In this document: positions 42,686-51,113 of the stretch, piece after piece
Layout: each line of letters starts with the position of its first letter
Numbering within the stretch: the stretch's first letter is position 1
NCBI GenBank assembly: GCA_041497115.1
Contig: JBGQFW010000001.1
Coordinates: 60,900-124,899, forward strand
Reading direction: 5' to 3'
Source: AR5 sp041497115
GTDB taxonomy: Bacteria > Methylomirabilota > Methylomirabilia > Rokubacteriales > CSP1-6
Length of the DNA stretch: 64,000 nt
The notes under the pieces: generated by a model
Told to the model about the DNA's origin: nothing
The model's input: only the letters and a program-made list of their open reading frames with translations
Databases searched by the model: none
Translations under genes and position numbers: made by a program

Positions 42686-43719
42686 CGCCAGTCGTCGAGC
42701 ACGAGGTCGGCGGGGTCCTCGTAATCCTCCGGCTTGCCCTTCTGCATCCGCACCATCGTGAAGTCCACCTGGTAGCCGCATTTCACCAGAGTGCTGTAGG
42801 CGAGCCAATATCGCAAGTACACCGGCAGGATCACCCGCGACAGCCCCTGCTCGAGGGCGAGGTCCTCGACGGCGGCCACGAACTGCTCGAGGTGCTCGAC
42901 CTTGCGGTGGCGGGGGTCGATCGCCAGGTACTTGACGTAGAGGCTGCCGGTCGGCGCCTCGCTCACCCCGGGCGCGTGGTAGACCGCGAAGCCGATCAGC
43001 TCGGCGCCGCGCTCGAGCAGCAGGGTGTCGCCGAGCGCGAGGCCGTCCACGATCTCGACCTCCTTGGCCAGCTCCATCCCGCGGCAGATCGCGTTGGTGA
43101 CGCGGTGGAAGCGCGCCAGCGCCGCCTTCTTCTTGGTCTCTTCGAGCTCGGAGAACCGCCGCACGGCGAGGGAGCCCTTCGCCATCGGGGCCTTGGTCGC
43201 GACCGGCCGTCCCGCCGCCCGGTCCAGCGCGCGGCTCATCACCGCGGTGAGCGACTTCGGCTTGTAGCCGAACTTGTGGAAGAGGGCGAGGTGCTTGGGG
43301 CTGGTCGGATAGGTCACCGCCCCGTGCAGCGTCGCCTTGTTCTCCTCGAAGAACTCCTGGACGGCACGGATCAGCTGCTGGGCGATCGTCTGGTTGTGGT
43401 AGTGCGTAAGCACCGCCACCGGGCCGAGCAGGCCGACGGTGCCCCAGGTGACGGCGAGCGCGGCGCCGACGATCTTGGCGCCGTCCTCCTCGGCCACGAA
43501 GCAGCCCCACGGCTCCATGAGCCAGCGGTGGTGGACGTACTGGGCGCCGTTGAACGCCTGGCGGGGACGGGTGCCCAGCTGGCGCTCGAGGAAATCGCCG
43601 AAGCTCTGCTCGAAGACGTCGCGCACCTTGGAGAGATCGCCCTTGCGGACCCGCCGGATCTGCACCTTCGGCAGGCGGCCTTGCGGGTCGAGCCCCGCCC
43701 GATCGACGGTGGCCCTCAC
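42682..43719 (-). CDS. GNAT-fold N-acetyltransferase-like protein
   Basis: 345 residues, probably two GNAT modules. The first (~20-160) has IRRVRKGDLSKVRDVFEQSF, a central strand GPVAVLTHYHNQTIAQQLIR (acetyl-CoA loop region) and FHKFGYKPKS. The second (~190-330) has LYVKYLAIDPRHRKVEHLEQ and VKCGYQVDFTMVRM. GTG start overlaps the upstream dehydrogenase stop by 4 bases. Substrate unknown. Confidence 0.75.
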   Translation of the reverse strand: MRATVDRAGLDPQGRLPKVQIRRVRKGDLSKVRDVFEQSFGDFLERQLGTRPRQAFNGAQYVHHRWLMEPWGCFVAEEDGAKIVGAALAVTWGTVGLLGPVAVLTHYHNQTIAQQLIRAVQEFFEENKATLHGAVTYPTSPKHLALFHKFGYKPKSLTAVMSRALDRAAGRPVATKAPMAKGSLAVRRFSELEETKKKAALARFHRVTNAICRGMELAKEVEIVDGLALGDTLLLERGAELIGFAVYHAPGVSEAPTGSLYVKYLAIDPRHRKVEHLEQFVAAVEDLALEQGLSRVILPVYLRYWLAYSTLVKCGYQVDFTMVRMQKGKPEDYEDPADLVLDDWR

Positions 43720-44597
43720 GAAGCGCCCGCGAGGTCTTCCAGCAGGGTGATGACGCCCGAGTGATCGAGGCCGCCGCGCCCCTTCACCCGCAGGGCGCTG
43801 AACAGCTCCTGGACGACGGCGGTCGCCGGCAGCGGCACGCCGAGCGCGCGCGCCGACTCCATGATGAGGCCCAGGTCCTTGTAGTGCAGGTCGACCTTGA
43901 ACCCCGGGTTGTAGGTGTTGGCCAGGTAGTTCGCCTTCTTCTGGTCGAGGCACTTCGAGCCGGCCAGCCCGCCGCCGAGCGCCGTCAGCAGCAGCTCGCG
44001 GTCGAGGCCGGCCTTCTTTCCGAGCGTCAGCGCCTCGGCCAGCGCGGTGAGGTTCACCGCGACGATGATCTGGTTGGCCAGCTTGGTGAAGCCGCCGAAG
44101 CCGAGCGGCCCCAGCAGCGTGATCGTCTTTCCCATCGCCTGGAAGATCGGCAGCACGCGCTCGAACACGCCCTTGTCGCCGCCGACCATGATCGAGAGCG
44201 CGCCGTCGACGGCGCCCTTCTCGCCCCCCGACACCGGGGCGTCGAGCATGACGACCCCCTTGGCCTCGAGCGCCTTGCCGACCTTCTGCGACACGATCGG
44301 CGAGATCGTGGACATGTCCACGAACGCCAGACCGCGGCGCGCCCCCTCGATGATGCCGTTGGGCCCCAGCGCGACCTGCTCCACCTCCGGCGAGTTGGGG
44401 AGCATCGTGATGAGCACGTCGCACTGGGCGGCGACGTCCTTGGGCGAGGCGGCGGCCCTGGCGCCGGCCTTGACGATCTCGTCCACGGGACCACGGCTGC
44501 GGCTGTGCACGACGAGCGCGTGGCCGGCCTTGAGGAGGTTCCGGGCCATGGGGCGCCCCATGATCCCAAGACCAATGAATCCGATCGCTTGAGCCAT
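43716..44597 (-). CDS. NAD-binding beta-hydroxyacid dehydrogenase (HIBADH/tartronate-semialdehyde reductase family)
   Basis: 293 residues. Rossmann loop IGFIGLGIMGRPMARNLL, substrate loop DAPVSGGEKGAVDG and catalytic Lys in GFTKLANQIIVAVN. The family oxidises 3-hydroxyisobutyrate or reduces tartronate semialdehyde. The malate synthase some kilobases away would fit glyoxylate use, but the pairing is loose. First gene of the run leading to the GNAT, copC and copD genes. Confidence 0.85.
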   Translation of the reverse strand: MAQAIGFIGLGIMGRPMARNLLKAGHALVVHSRSRGPVDEIVKAGARAAASPKDVAAQCDVLITMLPNSPEVEQVALGPNGIIEGARRGLAFVDMSTISPIVSQKVGKALEAKGVVMLDAPVSGGEKGAVDGALSIMVGGDKGVFERVLPIFQAMGKTITLLGPLGFGGFTKLANQIIVAVNLTALAEALTLGKKAGLDRELLLTALGGGLAGSKCLDQKKANYLANTYNPGFKVDLHYKDLGLIMESARALGVPLPATAVVQELFSALRVKGRGGLDHSGVITLLEDLAGAS

Positions 44598-44673
44598 GGA
44601 TCCCCCTGACCCCGCCGGTCAGCTCCCGTGCCGCCATAGGGCGCTGACAAGTAACACGAGAGGGCTCAGGGGG

Positions 44674-44958
44674 TCAAGGTCGAGCCACCACGCGAACCCC
44701 CTCGACCCACGTCTCCACCGTACGCTCGCCACTGAGGACGTGAAAATTCGCAGGGTTACCCGGGGCCAGCACTCCCCCGCTCGACACGACCGTCTGCCCC
44801 TCGAGGTCGAGCAGCTCGTAGTCGTCCTCCCGGAGCCAGAGGATCTCGTCGGTGCCCCCCACCTCCACGATGCGGCCGTCCTTCACGGCCAGCGCCTGCG
44901 CCACGGGCAGCGAGTCGTCCAGCGTCTGGACGATCGCGTTGATGAGCAGGTAGATCAC
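44674..44958 (-). CDS. Amidohydrolase-like mini-protein lacking the TIM barrel
   Basis: 94 residues. The N-terminal part (YLLINAIVQTLDDSLPVAQA, then KDGRIVEVGGTDE) is the small beta-sandwich that opens metal-dependent amidohydrolases. The C-terminal part (GVLAPGNPANFHVLSG, then VEGVRVVA) is the segment that closes the same sandwich after the catalytic barrel in full-length enzymes. The ~300-residue barrel with its metal ligands is missing, yet the two ends are joined in frame. GTG start with GGAG ahead, 49 bases after the aldehyde oxidoreductase gene. Either a deletion product or a re-used beta-sandwich. Confidence 0.65.
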   Translation of the reverse strand: MIYLLINAIVQTLDDSLPVAQALAVKDGRIVEVGGTDEILWLREDDYELLDLEGQTVVSSGGVLAPGNPANFHVLSGERTVETWVEGVRVVARP

Positions 44959-45007
44959 GACGCCGGCTCCACCGCGCGGGCGGGCGCGCGACGGACACGC
45001 GCGGGCG

Positions 45008-46936
45008 CTAGGCCTTGCTGCCCCAGAGCTCTTTGGCGAGCCAGTCGAGTCCGAGCGCCTTGAGGGTCTTCGGCAGCGGCTTGCCGGTCTTGCGGTCGTA
45101 GCCGACCTCGTCGTACCAGGTCTGGACCATCGTCTCCCACTGGGCGCCGACGGCCTGGCCCTTGGCCGGCCCGTCGTGCGGCGTGGAGCCGTAGCGCTTG
45201 GAGGGAACCTCGAGGTCGGGCGTGAGACCGCAGCGCAGCGCCACGGCGCGATTGATCGCCGCCGTCCGGCGCCCCTGGCGCATGGCCTCTTCCAGCGTGT
45301 AGCGCCAGCCCGTCGCCGCCGACAGCGCGCGGCAGAGGTTCTCGAGGCGGGTGCGCGTGGTGAAGATGCAGATGCCGAGCGAGTCCTCGAAGTTGCGCCG
45401 GCCGCGGCAGCCCGCCACGACCTTGGCGACCGCCACGCCGTCGAACGGGTTGATGCGGGCGGGCAGGCCGACCTCCGTCTGGTGCACCGGGTTACCGGTC
45501 TCCATCGTGGCCGTGGACGACGTGGCGGTGTCGAGCATCTCCTCCCAGCGCGCCCGGTGGTCATGGCCGCGCGGCGAGGCGCCCTTGCCCGTGTAGACCG
45601 CCGCGTCCCGCGCGGCGCCGCCCAGCTTCTCGGCGGCGCGCTTGACGCCCTCGGCCAGCAGGTCGCCGAACCCCTCGCGCCGGCTGATCATCTGGATCAG
45701 CCGATTGGCGCCCTGCACGTCGCCCCACTTGAGATCGAAGCCGACCTGCTGCTTGGTGAGCCACCCCTTCTCGAGCCCCTCCATCACCCAGCCGCACACC
45801 CAGCCGAACTCGTTGACGTCCAGGCAGGCGCGGTCGAGCTGCGTGTTGAGCCACGCCACGCCGTCGACGTCGGCGGTGACGCCGATCGTCCAGCCGGCGC
45901 CCGACCACCCCTCGTACTCCGGCTCGTCCACCATCTTGCCCTTGTGGGGCCCCTGCCGGATGATCGACATGTGGCAGTGGTGCATGCCGCACGAGTTGCA
46001 CTGGTGTCCGCGGTGATCGAACCCCTCGCGCAGCTTGGGCGCCTCCCACTTCGACATGTCGGCGTCGGTGGTGTTGGTCGTGTAGTTCCGGATCGGCAGC
46101 GCGCCGAGCTTGTTGAGGTTCACCACGCCGGGCAGCGTGCCGTACTCGTAGAGCGAGCGGACGGAGGGATCGGTCCGGAGATCGTGGGCGATCTCGTCGG
46201 CCGCCTGGATGAGGCCGCGCGGGTCGTTGGCCGTGAGCGCCCTGGTGCCCTTCACGATGGCGACGGCCTTGAGCTTCTTCTTGCCCATGACGGCGCCGAC
46301 GCCGTTCTTGGAGGCGACGTGGCCGTAGTCGCCCTGGATCGCCGCGAAGCGGGCGAGGTGCTCGCCGGCCGGCCCGATCGAGTACACCGAGAGCTGGTGG
46401 CCGCGCATGCCGAGATCCGCGCTGAGCGCGTCCTGCGTCTCCCACGTGTCCTTGCCCACGTAGGGGCGCGCGTCACGCAGCTCCACCCGGTCGTCGTCGA
46501 TGTGGAGATAGACCCAGTCGCGGGCCTGGCCCTGGATGACGATGGCGTCGTAGCCGCAGTACTTGATGTTCGTGCCGAAGAAGCCGTTGGCCTGCGTGGA
46601 GGTCGGCCCGTTGGTGCCGGCGCCGATCGTCACCACGGTGAGCCCGCCGGTGCCCCACACCGGCAGCCCGGCCAGCGGGCCGGTGGCCAGGATGAGCCGG
46701 TTGTCGGGGTGATCCCACGACACGTTGCCCTTTCCCTTGCGCGTCTCCTTGTGGAGGATGCGCGCGCCGAGGCCGATGCCGCCGAGCTGATCGCGCATCT
46801 CGGCGGGGTCCCACGGCTCGGCCCAGCACTTCCGCTTGGAGAGATCGACGCGGAGGATCTGGCCGGCGAACCCGCCGGGCCGCGTCGGTTGGGGCTTGGC
46901 GGACTTCTTCGGAACGCTGAGGGTCACTGGAGTCAT
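45008..46936 (-). CDS. aorB: Aldehyde:ferredoxin oxidoreductase family catalytic subunit (tungsten-type, AorB-like)
   Basis: 642 residues. The AOR N-domain is clear: GFAGQILRVDLSKRKCWAE, GGIGLGARIL, ATGPLAGLPVWGTGG, ANGFFGTNIKYCGYDAIVI and HVASKNGVGAVMGKKKLKA. Cluster cysteines are Cys313, Cys316 and Cys321 (C-x2-C-x4-C) and Cys523 (DSLGICIF). Archaeal AORs usually show C-x2-C-x3-C. It oxidises aldehydes to acids (or the reverse with low-potential electrons) using a tungsten bis-pterin. With the polyferredoxin and FAD subunit upstream it forms an AorABC-type complex. Confidence 0.88.
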   Translation of the reverse strand: MTPVTLSVPKKSAKPQPTRPGGFAGQILRVDLSKRKCWAEPWDPAEMRDQLGGIGLGARILHKETRKGKGNVSWDHPDNRLILATGPLAGLPVWGTGGLTVVTIGAGTNGPTSTQANGFFGTNIKYCGYDAIVIQGQARDWVYLHIDDDRVELRDARPYVGKDTWETQDALSADLGMRGHQLSVYSIGPAGEHLARFAAIQGDYGHVASKNGVGAVMGKKKLKAVAIVKGTRALTANDPRGLIQAADEIAHDLRTDPSVRSLYEYGTLPGVVNLNKLGALPIRNYTTNTTDADMSKWEAPKLREGFDHRGHQCNSCGMHHCHMSIIRQGPHKGKMVDEPEYEGWSGAGWTIGVTADVDGVAWLNTQLDRACLDVNEFGWVCGWVMEGLEKGWLTKQQVGFDLKWGDVQGANRLIQMISRREGFGDLLAEGVKRAAEKLGGAARDAAVYTGKGASPRGHDHRARWEEMLDTATSSTATMETGNPVHQTEVGLPARINPFDGVAVAKVVAGCRGRRNFEDSLGICIFTTRTRLENLCRALSAATGWRYTLEEAMRQGRRTAAINRAVALRCGLTPDLEVPSKRYGSTPHDGPAKGQAVGAQWETMVQTWYDEVGYDRKTGKPLPKTLKALGLDWLAKELWGSKA

Positions 46937-48261
46937 ACGGCCACCGGGGAGTCACCGGGCGCCTTCGACGGGCGCCCCAGGACGGTTTCGGGAAGCAGCG
47001 TGCGCGTGGTCTTGGCGGCGATGAACGCGATCTTGACGTCGAACGGGTTGCGCCGCAAGTGCTCCTTGAAGCGGCCGAGCGGCTGGCCCGTCTGCACGAG
47101 GCCCTTGAGCATGCCGACGTCGTTGGTCGTCCACACGTCGTGGGAGCGGCCGATGATGATGGCGCCGGTCATCCGATCGCCCGTGAACAGGAGCTTCCGG
47201 TACGCATTCCGGTCTTTCTTCAGTTCGCTCATGGCCTCCGCCTTGGCGTCGTCCCAGGTGCCGAAGGAGGCCACGTCCAGGTGGCAGACGTCGACGATGT
47301 TGATGATCAGCGAGCCCCGGTAGCCGACGGCCTTGCCGGCCATGTTGGCGCCGACGACGCGCCCGTGCTCCTGGGCGGTCGGCTCGATGGCGTGCACGGC
47401 GCCCTGACCGGAGATGAGGTCGCGCCCCTCGGCCGAGTCCCCGGCGGCGTAGACGTTGGAGACGTTCGAGCGCAGCCGCTCGTCCACCACGATGCCCCGG
47501 TTGATCACGACGCCGGAGCCCTTGAGCCAGTCGAGGTTGGTCTTGATGCCGGTGGCCATGATGACGACGTCCGCCAGGAGATCGGCGCCCCCGGCGAACT
47601 TCAGGCGCTTGCGCCCCTTGGCGTCCTCGATCCTGGCCAGCCTGGCGTTGGTGCGGATCGTCACCCCGTGGGCCTTGAGCCAACCCTCCACCAGCTCGCC
47701 GCCGGTGGCGTCGACCATGCGCGGCAGGATCCGCGGGGCCACCTCCACGATGGTCAGCCTGGCGCCGAGCGAGAGGATCGAGTTGAGGATCGTGAACGAG
47801 ATGAAGCCGGCGCCGACCATGACCACCTGGCTGCCCGGCGTGATGGCGTCGATCACGGCGCGGGCATCGTCGAGCGTCCAGAACGAGTGGACGTTGCGCC
47901 CGTCGGCGCCGGGCACCGGCGCCCGCACCGGCGTCGAGCCGGTGGCGATCAGGCAGTCGTCGTACTCGATCTTCGTCCCGTCGTCGAGCATGCACACGCT
48001 GGCCTTGACGTCGAGGCCGGCGGCGCGGCGTCCGACGAGTGCCTTCACCTTCCACTGGGCGAGCTGGATGGCGGTGGCGGTGAACACGTGCGACTCCGCG
48101 ACCGAGCGGTCGAGGTAGTACGGCAGCACCATGCGCGAGTACGGGCGCTCGGCGCTGACCAGCGTGATCTCGGACGGCTCGCGCTCCTCCTCACGGATGG
48201 TGCGCATCGCGTTCATGCCGGCCGTGCCGCCGCCGATGATGAGGTGACGGGTGGCCATCAC
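46933..48261 (-). CDS. aorC: FAD/NAD(P)-dependent oxidoreductase subunit of the aldehyde oxidoreductase complex (AorC-like)
   Basis: 442 residues of the pyridine-nucleotide-disulfide oxidoreductase fold. FAD loop IGGGTAGMNAMRTIRE, NAD loop VMVGAGFISFTILNSILSLG, and ATGIKTNLDWL, then NVYAAGDSAEGRD for FAD. No redox-active CxxxxC pair, which fits nitrite-reductase-like or AorC-like subunits. It should link the tungsten enzyme to NAD(P)H through the polyferredoxin. 4-base overlaps (ATGA) with both neighbours. Confidence 0.85.
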   Translation of the reverse strand: MMATRHLIIGGGTAGMNAMRTIREEEREPSEITLVSAERPYSRMVLPYYLDRSVAESHVFTATAIQLAQWKVKALVGRRAAGLDVKASVCMLDDGTKIEYDDCLIATGSTPVRAPVPGADGRNVHSFWTLDDARAVIDAITPGSQVVMVGAGFISFTILNSILSLGARLTIVEVAPRILPRMVDATGGELVEGWLKAHGVTIRTNARLARIEDAKGRKRLKFAGGADLLADVVIMATGIKTNLDWLKGSGVVINRGIVVDERLRSNVSNVYAAGDSAEGRDLISGQGAVHAIEPTAQEHGRVVGANMAGKAVGYRGSLIINIVDVCHLDVASFGTWDDAKAEAMSELKKDRNAYRKLLFTGDRMTGAIIIGRSHDVWTTNDVGMLKGLVQTGQPLGRFKEHLRRNPFDVKIAFIAAKTTRTLLPETVLGRPSKAPGDSPVAV

Positions 48262-48734
48262 CGGCCTCCGTTGACGGCGAGCAGGTGGCCCACGCGCTCG
48301 GCCGCGAAATCACCCAGCCAGTCCTGCATCGCCACCTCCTCGTACTCGATCGCCGCCGTCGGGCACGCGTGCGCGCAGGCCGGATCCCCGCCGCACAGGT
48401 TGCACTTGAACGCCTTGCGAGTGGCCGTGTCGTAGAACATCGTGCCGTACGGGCAGGCGATCGTGCAGAGCTTGCAGCCGACGCACGTGTCGTCCACCAC
48501 GTCCTTGGCGCCGGCCGCGTTGATGGTGATGGCGCCCACCGGGCAGGCCGTCATGCACCACCCCTCCGCGCACTGCGTGCACGTGTAGGGGGCGTAGGAG
48601 GTGTGACCCTCGAAGGGCGACACACGGATGACCGACTTGGCCGGCTGGTAGGTACCCGTCTGCATGTACGAGCAGGCGATCTCGCAGCGCAGGCAGCCGG
48701 TGCAACGCTCGGGCGTCAGCTTGAGGACTTTCAT
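48258..48734 (-). CDS. aorA: Polyferredoxin subunit of the aldehyde oxidoreductase complex (AorA-like)
   Basis: 158 residues with four 4Fe-4S motifs: CTGCLRCEIAC, CTQCAEGWCMTACP, CVGCKLCTIACP and CNLCGGDPACAHACP. It is soluble and has no signal peptide. The arrangement matches the electron-transfer subunit of tungsten aldehyde oxidoreductases and related complexes. ATG 48734 overlaps the GYD gene stop by 4 bases. Confidence 0.87.
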   Translation of the reverse strand: MKVLKLTPERCTGCLRCEIACSYMQTGTYQPAKSVIRVSPFEGHTSYAPYTCTQCAEGWCMTACPVGAITINAAGAKDVVDDTCVGCKLCTIACPYGTMFYDTATRKAFKCNLCGGDPACAHACPTAAIEYEEVAMQDWLGDFAAERVGHLLAVNGGR

Positions 48735-49051
48735 GCGCGCTTCTTCTTCCCCTGGCGGCGGGCGCCGCCCTCCAGCCGCTCGATGAACTCGTCGAGCGGG
48801 ATCGCGGCCATCGTCATGCCCTGCACACCGCCGCGCGCGCCCAGCTCGACCGACACGCGCGAGATCGTGGCATTGTCCGGCGCTTCCATGATCGTGACGA
48901 AATCGTACGGGCCGAGCACCGCGTACTGGGCGTCCACCCGGGCCCCCATCCGCTGCACGTCGGCGTTGACCTTGCGGATCCACCCCGGCCGGCCGCGCAG
49001 CACCTTGCGTCCGGACTCCGACAGCGTGCTCAGCATCACGTCGAGACTCAC
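48731..49051 (-). CDS. GYD-domain protein
   Basis: 106 residues. The small ferredoxin-like GYD domain is visible in YAVLGPYDFVTIMEAPDN, preceded by ADVQRMGARVDAQ and followed by MTMAAIPLDEF. Function of GYD proteins is unknown. It opens the aldehyde oxidoreductase operon. The GTG at 49051 has AAGGAGG 7 bases ahead and is preferred to a start 36 bases earlier. The basic tail (RRQGKKKRA) is unusual. Confidence 0.75.
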   Translation of the reverse strand: MSLDVMLSTLSESGRKVLRGRPGWIRKVNADVQRMGARVDAQYAVLGPYDFVTIMEAPDNATISRVSVELGARGGVQGMTMAAIPLDEFIERLEGGARRQGKKKRA

Positions 49052-49147
49052 GGCGGGGCCTCCTTCGGGCTCAGGGCCGCGCGACAACGCCCGGTAGTAT
49101 ACATCGGGGCCGCGCCCGCTCGCGCGGCGCGCCGGGCGAGGCCCGGG

Positions 49148-50050
49148 TCACACCGGCGCGCGGTCGCTCGAGGGCTTCAGGAACGTGTAGACGGCGGTGA
49201 AGTCCTTGCGGCCGAGACCGTGGGAGGAGGCCAGGCGGAGCACCTGCTGGGCGGCCGGGGCCACCACGACCGGCACGCGCAGCTCGCGCGCGGCGTTGAC
49301 CGCGAGGCCGAGGTCCTTGGCCATCAGGTCGGTCATGAACCCCGGCGCGTAGTCCTGGCTGGAGGCCGAGCGGGCGACCAGCCCCGGCACCGGGTGCATG
49401 TGCTCCATGATCCAGGTGTTGCCCGACGACTTCGAGATGACGTCGGTCAGCACCTTGGGATCCACCCCGAACCCCTCGGCGATGCGGAACGCCTCGCTCA
49501 CCGCGACGGCGGAGACGCCGGCGATGAGGTTGTTGCAGAGCTTGGCGACCTCGCCGCTGCCCACCGCACCGACGTGGATGATGTTGGCGCCCATCGCCGC
49601 CAGCGCCGGCCGCGCCTCCTCGAGGTCGCGCGCGTCACCGCCCACCATGATGGCCAGGGTGCCGTCCGTCGCCCGCGGCACGCCGCCGGAGACCGGCGCG
49701 TCGAGGAAGCGCACCCGCCGGTCGGCCAGCGCCGCCGCCACCCGACGCGAGACGCTCGGGTCGATGGTGGACATGTCCACGCAGAGCCGCCTCGACGCCA
49801 CCCCCTCGAGCACGCCGCCCGCGCCGAGGTACGCGGCCTCCACGTGCGACGACGACGGGAGCATCGTGATCACCATCTCGCTGCGCCGCGCGACGTCGGC
49901 GGCGGAGGCGCCCGCGACGGCGCCCGCGGTGACGGCGCCGGCCAGCGCCGCCGGGACCACGTCCCAGGCCGCGACGGCGAACCCCTTCTTCACGAGGTTG
50001 GCGACCATCGGCTGCCCCATGGTTCCGGTCCCGACGAATCCGATGTTCAT
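49148..50050 (-). CDS. 3-hydroxyisobutyrate dehydrogenase-like NAD(P)-binding oxidoreductase
   Basis: 300 residues. IGFVGTGTMGQPMVANLVKK, DAPVSGGVPRATDGTLAIMV and catalytic Lys in GEVAKLCNNLIAG are standard for HIBADH/GlxR enzymes. A distant paralogue of the gene at 43716-44597. The C-terminal half has WIMEHMHPVPGLVARS and YAPGFMTDLMAKDL, as in valine-pathway MmsB. Its leader carries one copy of a 75-bp dispersed repeat. Confidence 0.87.
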   Translation of the reverse strand: MNIGFVGTGTMGQPMVANLVKKGFAVAAWDVVPAALAGAVTAGAVAGASAADVARRSEMVITMLPSSSHVEAAYLGAGGVLEGVASRRLCVDMSTIDPSVSRRVAAALADRRVRFLDAPVSGGVPRATDGTLAIMVGGDARDLEEARPALAAMGANIIHVGAVGSGEVAKLCNNLIAGVSAVAVSEAFRIAEGFGVDPKVLTDVISKSSGNTWIMEHMHPVPGLVARSASSQDYAPGFMTDLMAKDLGLAVNAARELRVPVVVAPAAQQVLRLASSHGLGRKDFTAVYTFLKPSSDRAPV

Positions 50051-50078
50051 GATGGGCCTTTGTAGCGAGTGGCGGTTT

Positions 50079-50153
50079 TGTAGCGAGTGCCGCTCGCACG
50101 GTTAGAGACATGGGTGGCCTGTTCGAGGAGCCCGGGGCTCCGACACGCCCGAC
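50079..50153. repeat. Dispersed 75-bp repeat, copy 1
   Basis: It matches 54898-54972 in the same orientation at 62 of 75 positions without gaps (my manual alignment); the best block includes GTGGCCTGTTCGAGG. Here it is non-coding, about 30 bases upstream of a minus-strand start codon. A short direct repeat TTGTAGCGAGTG is found at both 50060-50071 and 50078-50089, on the side facing the gene. The rest of this 166-base gap shows no clear promoter. Confidence 0.8.
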
Positions 50154-50216
50154 AATGGTTTCGAACCCGGTTTCGAATTGTGACGGGGTCCTGCATCCCG
50201 CCTATGATTGACGGCT

Positions 50217-51113
50217 GTGTCTCATCCGTCAAGTCGCGCGCGGGTGCGGGGGTTGGTGCTCATTTCGCTGGCGGCGGTGTCGTGGGGGACGACGGGGTCG
50301 GTCACCGCGGTGCTGGTGGCGCGGGCGGGGGCCACGCCGGTCGTGATCGGCGCCGTCCGCACCGCGGTGGCCGCGGTCCTGCTGCTGGCGCTGGCCCGGG
50401 CGGCGTCGGGCGCGCTGCGCATCCATCGCGCCGACCGCTGGCGCTGTGTCGCGCTCGGCGTCTGCATGGCGGGCTTCCAGGCCGCCTACTTCAGCGCGGT
50501 GACGATGACCGGGATCGCGATCGCCGCGCTCATCGCGATCTGCTCGGCACCGCTGCTCATCGCGCTGCTGGCGGCCGCCACGCTGGGCGAGCGGCTCACC
50601 GCGCGCGTCGCGCTGTCGCTGGCGCTCGGGATCGTCGGCACCGGACTGCTCATCGTCGGCCCGCGCACCGCCGCCGACGTCTCGCCGCGGTTCGCCGCCG
50701 GGGTGGCGCTGGCGTTGACCGCCGGCCTCGCCTACGCGCTCTACGTGGTCCTCGCCAAGGCGACGCTGGCGCGGACGGCGCCCCTGCCCCTGGCGGCGGT
50801 GAATTTCGGCGTGGCCGCGGTGGTCCTCGCCCCGGCGCTGGCCGGCCCCGACGTCGGCCGCCAGCTCGCGCTCGGCTGGCTGTGGCTGCTCTACCTGGGC
50901 GCGGTGACCACCGCCGGCGCCTACGCGATCTACACGGTGGGGCTGCGCGACGTGCCGGCCTCGATCGCCGGGATCGCCTCGCTGCTGGAGCCGCTCACCG
51001 CGACGCTGCTCGGCGTGCTCCTCTTCGGCGAGCGGCTGGGGGCGGCCGGCGTGGTGGGCGCCGCGCTACTCGTCACGGCGCTCGGGCTGTTGCTCACCCG
51101 CGAGGGGCCATGA
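50217..51113 (+). CDS. EamA/DMT family transporter
   Basis: 298 residues with ten membrane helices in two EamA repeats (for example ISLAAVSWGTTGSVTAVLVA in the first, ASIAGIASLLEPLTATLLGV in the second). Drug/metabolite exporters of this family have broad substrates. GTG 50217 is chosen; a TTG three codons upstream is also possible and neither has a clear Shine-Dalgarno. The stop overlaps the GT2 start by 4 bases (ATGA). Confidence 0.85.
   Translation: MSHPSSRARVRGLVLISLAAVSWGTTGSVTAVLVARAGATPVVIGAVRTAVAAVLLLALARAASGALRIHRADRWRCVALGVCMAGFQAAYFSAVTMTGIAIAALIAICSAPLLIALLAAATLGERLTARVALSLALGIVGTGLLIVGPRTAADVSPRFAAGVALALTAGLAYALYVVLAKATLARTAPLPLAAVNFGVAAVVLAPALAGPDVGRQLALGWLWLLYLGAVTTAGAYAIYTVGLRDVPASIAGIASLLEPLTATLLGVLLFGERLGAAGVVGAALLVTALGLLLTREGP

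Noticed and set aside
44602..44673. Inverted repeat CCCCCTGA / TCAGGGGG between two genes as a terminator
   Set aside because: The arms are more than 50 bases apart and no T run follows; too weak to list as a feature.
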